This document shows, in pieces, positions 63,191 to 64,000 of a DNA stretch of 64,000 nt. The notes under the pieces are model-generated. The model did no database searches, was not told the DNA's origin, and saw only the letters and a program-made list of their open reading frames with translations. Position 1 is the first letter of the stretch. Every line of letters begins with the position of its first letter. This DNA is from Streptomyces avermitilis MA-4680 = NBRC 14893 (GTDB lineage: Bacteria; Actinomycetota; Actinomycetes; Streptomycetales; Streptomycetaceae). The stretch spans positions 186,001-250,000 of the forward strand of contig NC_003155.5 in the NCBI RefSeq assembly GCF_000009765.2, read 5' to 3'. A program made the translations under genes and the position numbers.

Positions 63191-63523
63191 AGGCGCTTCC
63201 CCGTCGCGCACCCCCCCCTTGATCCCAGACGCTCCGCAATTGGGCCTGCCCTGGGCGCGCTCGCCGAGGCCCAGACCTTCCACCTCCAGGGGGTAGGGCG
63301 GCTGGCCCGTGCCGAACGGGCTGCCGCCAAACAACGCGCGCAGCAGGATGCGCCCGCATACCTGACCGCGGAGACAGCACGTCTGCATGCGGTCCGTGAA
63401 CGGATGGCCTCCGAGGCCGAACAGTGGTGGCAGGCCCTGCTCGCCAACGACGAAGACACGGTCTGTGAGGCGGTGAACACCGCCTTCTCCGACAACCCGG
63501 CCGCCGGCCGGGCCTTCCGGTAA
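63191..63523 (+). pseudogene. Helical protein without start (frameshift at C8 possible)
   Basis: From 63191 the frame reads to a TAA at 63521: DPRRSAIGPALGALAEAQTF, then VGRLARAERAAAKQRAQQDA and SEAEQWWQALLANDEDTVCE. It is a convincing helical protein, but no ATG or GTG precedes the conserved part. A run of eight C at 63211-63218 lies near its beginning, so an indel there may have separated it from an upstream start (for example GTG 63132). No family recognised. Confidence 0.35.
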
Positions 63524-63732
63524 TGCCGCTGGCACCATCTTCTTCGACGACCTGTTCGGCCGTTCCACCCCACCGGACCGCGGCTGACTAGGCTGAGGGG
63601 CCCCGCCGGGTGAGTGGAGGCCGTGGCGCCGCCGGTCGGGCCAACGACAGCGCCCGCGCACGGTCCTGCGGTCCTGCGCCGGGAGTCGTCTGGTGAACCT
63701 GAGCAACGGACACGTGCACCTGTGCCGACCTG

Positions 63733-64000
63733 TCACTGCTGGCGCCAGCGGCGGGTGACGAGGTTCAGCTCGTCCAGGAGGCTCGCGTCGTGTACGAGGG
63801 GCTGCAGCCAGTCGACGTCGGTGGGGCGCAGGCGGTGCAGTCCGTCATGGGTGAGTGTCTTCAGCAACGGCTCGGCGTGTTGGGCGAGCCAGTCGTCGGC
63901 GCCGAGATCGCGAGCCAAGCGGAGCAGGCCGACCACGGCTTGGGGCGGTCTGGGGTGGGGGATGCGCTCCAGCAGAGTGATGCCTTCGGTAAGCACGGCC
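63733..64000 (-). CDS. Hypothetical protein, C-terminal part (runs off window)
   Basis: The minus-strand frame is open from the right edge to the stop at 63733. The visible 88 residues are helical: ITLLERIPHPRPPQAVVGLL, LARDLGADDWLAQHAEPLLK, DGLHRLRPTDVDWLQPLVHD. This looks like HEAT/ARM-type or helical-repeat ends, but I cannot name a family from this part. The start lies outside the window. Confidence 0.5.
   Translation of the reverse strand, partial: AVLTEGITLLERIPHPRPPQAVVGLLRLARDLGADDWLAQHAEPLLKTLTHDGLHRLRPTDVDWLQPLVHDASLLDELNLVTRRWRQQ

Noticed and set aside
1..64000. tRNA genes or attachment sites of an integrative element
   Set aside because: No cloverleaf with TTCRANNC-type loop and no flanking direct repeat was recognised by eye, so ICE versus plasmid remains undecided.
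1..64000. CRISPR array
   Set aside because: The repeats seen (TGGTCGGGG, TGCGCA) are too short and unevenly spaced, and no cas gene is present.

Overview
High-GC actinobacterial DNA, almost certainly Streptomyces: GTG and TTG starts are frequent, third codon positions are GC-rich, and several families here are largely streptomycete (DUF6207, DUF2637, XRE-TPR regulators, replication-relaxation proteins, HATPase-methyltransferase fusions). The content suggests a large plasmid, an integrative conjugative element, or a mobile-DNA-rich chromosome arm. No rRNA, tRNA or CRISPR array was seen.

Region 1 (1-7,620) is the left, plasmid-type control region. It has the end of a PAPS-reductase-like gene, a protein with three winged-helix modules, a replication-relaxation protein, a frameshifted GNAT gene, a membrane protein, and a Rep-like protein made of two tandem winged-helix repeats. 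The 720-bp gap before the transfer genes is packed with TGGTCGGGG/CCCCGACCA and TGCGCA repeats.

Region 2 (7,621-20,525) is a co-directional, mostly overlapping operon for a Gram-positive type IV secretion-like conjugation machine: TcpC/VirB8-like, small membrane proteins, TcpE-like, VirB4-like ATPase, VirB6-like channel protein, SLT plus NlpC/P60 wall hydrolase, a secreted protein, a VirD4-like coupling ATPase, and a second replication-relaxation protein.

Region 3 (20,582-34,732) follows on the same strand with a Tad/Flp-type pilus set: lipoprotein, secreted protein, SAF/CpaB, TadZ-like, TadA/CpaF, TadB, TadC, small pilin, two TadE-like and one TadG-like proteins. It ends in a transmembrane LysM-BTAD protein, a tightly coupled small ORF and a DUF2637 membrane protein. 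The close packing suggests that pilus and secretion machine serve one cell-to-cell transfer apparatus.

Region 4 (34,848-43,448) is cargo: GNAT, XRE-TPR regulator, a divergent HATPase-isoaspartyl-methyltransferase-like fusion, a decayed HATPase gene, an unknown protein, an amino-acid permease and a glutamine-synthetase-family gene with one frameshift.

Region 5 (43,566-51,682) carries a very large secreted RHS/YD-repeat polymorphic toxin with a Hint domain and a C-terminal toxin tip, followed by an overlapping candidate immunity gene, then a DUF6207 gene.

Region 6 (51,840-64,000) is a mosaic of small genes and transposon debris: an integrase fragment, a Tn3 transposase with several lesions, an IS21 istB cut by an intact IS110-family element, a TetR/DUF1772 pair with visible operator dyads, a membrane-anchored XRE regulator, an ECF-like sigma factor with its coupled partner, and a gene running off the right edge.
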